DNA of 64,000 nt from Onthophagus taurus (Eukaryota; Arthropoda; Insecta; Coleoptera; Scarabaeidae): NCBI RefSeq assembly GCF_036711975.1, contig NC_091972.1:191001-255000 (forward strand), in the 5' to 3' direction. Position 1 is the first letter of the stretch; every line of letters starts with the position of its first letter. The notes under the pieces were generated by a model. It was not told where the DNA came from, made no database searches, and saw only the letters and a list, made by a program, of their open reading frames with translations. Below are positions 61,201 to 64,000 of this stretch, piece after piece. The translations under genes were made by a program, and so were the position numbers.

Positions 61201-64000
61201 CTAAATCTGGAAAATATCTAAGTTTTGAGATTATGTTGAAACGCAATTAAGATAGAAATAAATAAATAACAATTAATAAACAAAAAATGAATATAATAGT
61301 AGTGTATAATGTAATTAATTTAAATTAAAATCAAAAATTATTTAAACTTAGTGACATTTAATCATTTTCATTACCAACCTCATGATTGCAAGGTAGTTTT
61401 CAACAGATTTTTTCAAAAACTCTTTTTCGGCAAACAAAGCGTCTTAAAAGGTACAAAATAAGAAACTTTCATCTTTTCTGAATAAGATAGGACGAAACTC
61501 CTCGTTTTTTAGCGAATAGAAAAGTTTTGGCGACCACTTTGAAAATTGACATGCACTTTTAATGAAAAATTATCCATTAAAAAATAATTTAATTCATTTC
61601 GAGTTTCAAGGTTGGCAGAAATTCCCTGCTAAATTAGTTTTGAATTATGCCGGGTGTTTCGATTTTCCTTAAACGGGTTTTTTAAATTGTCTACGGTTGA
61701 TTTTTCTTGTTTTCCACTCGTTTTGATTGGAAAATATTAATTATTATTAAAAATAAAATGATATAACCTCAAATGGATGTTGTCAATTTTATAGTACCAA
61801 TTTAAAAAAAATAAAGGTACTAAATCTGGAAAATATCTAAGTTTTGAGATTATGTTGAAACGCAATTAAGATAGAAATAAATAAATAACAATTAATAAAC
61901 AAAAAATGAATATAATAGTAGTATATAATGTAATTAATTTAAATTAAAATTATTAAAAAAAAAATATTTAAACTTAGTGACATTTAATCATTTTCATTAC
62001 CAACCTCATGATTGCAAGGTAGTTTTCAACTGATTTTTTCAAAAACTCTTTTTTGGCATATTACGTCTTAAGAAACCAATAATTTTCTTTAATAAGCAAA
62101 CAAAGCGACTTAAAAGGTACAAAATAAGAAACTTTGATCTTTTCTGAATAAGATAGGACGAAACTCCTCGTTTTTTAGCGAATAGAAAAGTTTTGGCGAC
62201 CACTTTGAAAATTGACATGCACTTTTAATGAAAAATTATCCATTAAAAAATAATTTAATTCATTTCGAGTTTCAAGGTTGGCAGAAATTCCCTGCTAAAT
62301 TAGTTTTGAATTATGCTGGGTGTTTCGATTTTCCTTAAACGGGTTTTAAATTGTCTACGGTTGATTTTTCTTGTTTTCCACTCGTTTTGATTGGAAAATA
62401 TTAATTATTATTAAAAATAAAAACGATATAACCTCAAAGGGATGTTGTCAATTTAACAGTACCAATTTAAAAAAAATAAAGGTACTAAATCTGGAAAATA
62501 TCTAAGTTTTGAGATTATGTTGCAACGCAATTAAGGTAGAAATAAATAAATAACAATTAATAAACAAAAAATGAATATAATAGTAGTATATAATGTAATT
62601 AATTTAAATTAAAAAAAAAATATTTAAACTTAGTGACATTTAATCATTTTCATTACCAACCTCATGATTGCAAGGTAGTTTTCAACAGATTTTTTCAAAA
62701 ACTCTTTTTCGGCAAACAAAGCGTCTTAAAAGGTACAAAATAAGAAACTTTGATCTTTTCTGAATAAGATAGGACGAAATTCCTCGTTTTTTAGCAAATA
62801 GAAAAGTTTTGGCGACCACTTTGAAAATTGACATACATTTTTTAATTAAAAAATAATTTAACTCATTTCGAGTTTCAAGGTTGGCAGAAATTCCCTGCTA
62901 ATTTAGTTGTCGAATAAGGTTATGTATTTGATGGTTGACGTTTCTTTGAATTAATATCAGAAGATTAAAAAAACAAGATTGTTTCATATAACGCGAGTTT
63001 TATCAAAACACAAATTACCACAGGAAACTCTTTTTGATTGTTTTCAAGATAAAAAAAGCAATTACATCTATAGATAACTCAAAATTGTTTGAACATTACT
63101 TTTTAATAAATGTTTAGATTTATCTATAAACATAAGATGTTAAATTAAAATTGAGCAATCTTTTTACCTTGATTTTTTGGTGTTTTTTAAATAACAAACT
63201 TAACGCAGCAACATGGCCTCTTGCTAAATCCATTACATGTATATAATCTCTAACACCTAAAAGGAAGGTAAATTCCAATGATAAATTAATATAAAATGTT
63301 AAAAATTAAACCTGTTCCATCAACTGTGTCGTAATCGCCACCGAAAATAGTTAAAACTGGTTTATTACCAATCGCAACTTGTGAAATAAAAGGCATAATA
63401 TTGCTAAAGGGTTTGGTGGGATCTTCACCTATTAATCCCGATGGATGTGCCCCAACAGGGTTAAAATATCTCAAAGCAATTATATTCCATTTCTATGTAA
63501 AAAACGTAAATTAAAACGAAAAAAATGTTGTAATAAAATACCTCATCTGAATAACTAATATCTTGAAGCATTTCTTCAACGAAATATTTCGTTTTTCCAT
63601 AAACATTCGTAATATTACGCCCTGTGGCGTGATTCTCAGTTACAGGGCATTCTTCAGGTTCGCCATAAACAGTACAAGAACTAGAAAATACCAATTGGTA
63701 ACATTTATGATCAGTCATAACTTCTAGCAGATTTAACATTCCTATTAAATTATTTTTGTAATACAACAATGGATATTCTATTGATTCATCAACAGCTTTC
63801 ATTGCAGCAAAATGAATAACACAATCTATTTGGTGCTAAAAGATAATAAATTTCAAAAATCAAGTTATTAATTTTTTTTTAATAAATACTTTTTGAAACA
63901 CCCCATATAAAGCATCTTTATCCAATAAATCAACTTTATAAAAGTGAATTTTTTTTCCAGTAATTTCTTCGACACGTTTTAAAGCTGCAGATTCACCATC
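55122..64000 (-). CDS. GALE: UDP-glucose 4-epimerase, 5' part outside the window
   Basis: Converts UDP-galactose to UDP-glucose (Leloir pathway) and UDP-GalNAc to UDP-GlcNAc in the cytosol. It is an NAD-dependent short-chain (extended SDR) enzyme. Exons (minus) seen are 64000-63890 (partial at the window edge), 63835-63542, 63492-63312, 63256-63168, 55458-55266 and 55201-55122. Motifs: [24 protein letters not shown], the catalytic YGKTK (Y-x-x-x-K), [60 protein letters not shown]-like ([14 protein letters not shown]), ending [13 protein letters not shown]. The N-terminal NAD-binding GxxGxxG lies beyond the right edge. One intron is 7.7 kb (55459-63167) and packed with repeats. Confidence 0.95.
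55459..56195. other. AT-rich part of the large GALE intron
   Basis: No gene or clear repeat was seen. A short dyad, CTTTGACAATTAGTCAAAG, lies near 55999. Confidence 0.4.
56338..57617 (-). mobile_element. hAT-type element with a nested RTE LINE fragment
   Basis: A perfect 8-base repeat GTTAGTTC flanks it (56330-56337 and 57618-57625). Ends are CAGTGATGTTAAATACCCGG and the reverse complement of CAGTGATGGGCGCTGGGTAA. The minus strand near 57500-57390 codes an acidic fragment ([15 protein letters not shown]), perhaps the start of a BED-type hAT transposase, which is weak. The rest is an RTE insert. Confidence 0.85.
56453..57372 (+). mobile_element. RTE-clade LINE fragment nested in the hAT
   Basis: RT pieces in several frames: [40 protein letters not shown], then [18 protein letters not shown] and, near the end, [19 protein letters not shown] and W..(M)SNNGR-like residues. 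This is the usual end of RTE proteins. The tail is a short TGATAATAAT run. It is decayed and 5'-truncated. Confidence 0.75.
58046..58376. other. spacer before the GALE-intron satellite
   Basis: AT-rich, with no gene seen. Confidence 0.4.
58377..62910. repeat. tandem satellite, about 0.66-kb unit, seven copies
   Basis: Counting from GTGTTTCGATTTTCCTTAAA, units start at 58377, 59031, 59698, 60365, 61032, 61653 and 62320 (spacing 654, 667, 667, 667, 621, 667). The middle copies are nearly identical. The first and last are more diverged, and copies 5 and 7 share an internal deletion (the GGCATATTACGTC stretch missing). It is non-coding and lies in the large GALE intron. Confidence 0.92.
62911..63167. 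other. GALE intron, right flank of the satellite
   Basis: AT-rich, with nothing recognised. Confidence 0.4.

Overview
The window looks like nuclear DNA of an insect. It is AT-rich, with short spliced genes using GT-AG introns of tens to hundreds of bases, insect-type small secreted-protein genes with TATA boxes, and a dense mix of insect transposon families (Tc1/mariner, piggyBac, hAT, Harbinger-like, Penelope-like, several LINE clades). A beetle is my best guess, from the gene and repeat flavour only. No LTR retroelement, Polinton, virus copy, rRNA, tRNA or CRISPR array was recognised.

Left part (1-16.8 kb): a C2H2 zinc-finger gene; an old LINE relic; two transposons that are almost entirely giant palindromes (3857-5749 and 6598-9355, the second with another element nested in it); a secreted-protein gene (10072-10993); ZFPL1 (11290-12390); and a block of three copies of a 401-bp terminal-inverted-repeat element alternating with 122-bp tandem arrays (12844-16089).

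Middle (16.8-36 kb): an Egl-nine/HIF prolyl hydroxylase gene on the minus strand (16823-26230) whose 8.1-kb first intron holds a 4.1-kb hAT-type element filled with higher-order satellite. TRAPPC6 (+) follows, then POLE2 (-), which carries a young LINE antisense in an intron. A Tret1-like sugar transporter (-) ends the block.

Repeat stack (36.4-43.2 kb): a palindromic cassette related to Penelope tails has been hit by a LINE and by a hAT, with a Penelope-like element nested in the hAT. A nearly intact mariner-like element lies beside it.

Right part (43.2-64 kb): ARL16 (-), a 74-residue secreted peptide gene (+), LYRM4/ISD11 (-), and METTL3 (+). A piggyBac relic and a METTL4-like orphan terminal exon follow. 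GALE (-) runs off the right end, with a 7.7-kb intron that holds Penelope-tail cassettes, another hAT with a nested RTE LINE, and a 0.66-kb tandem satellite. The METTL4/GALE tail-to-tail junction is duplicated on both sides of a 4-kb transposon cluster, and in each copy a different gene end is spoiled.

The host genes are housekeeping functions: oxygen sensing, Golgi trafficking, DNA replication, sugar transport, small GTPase, Fe-S assembly, m6A RNA methylation and galactose metabolism. They are not an operon or a pathway. Exon boundaries were placed by eye using reading frame and GT/AG signals.
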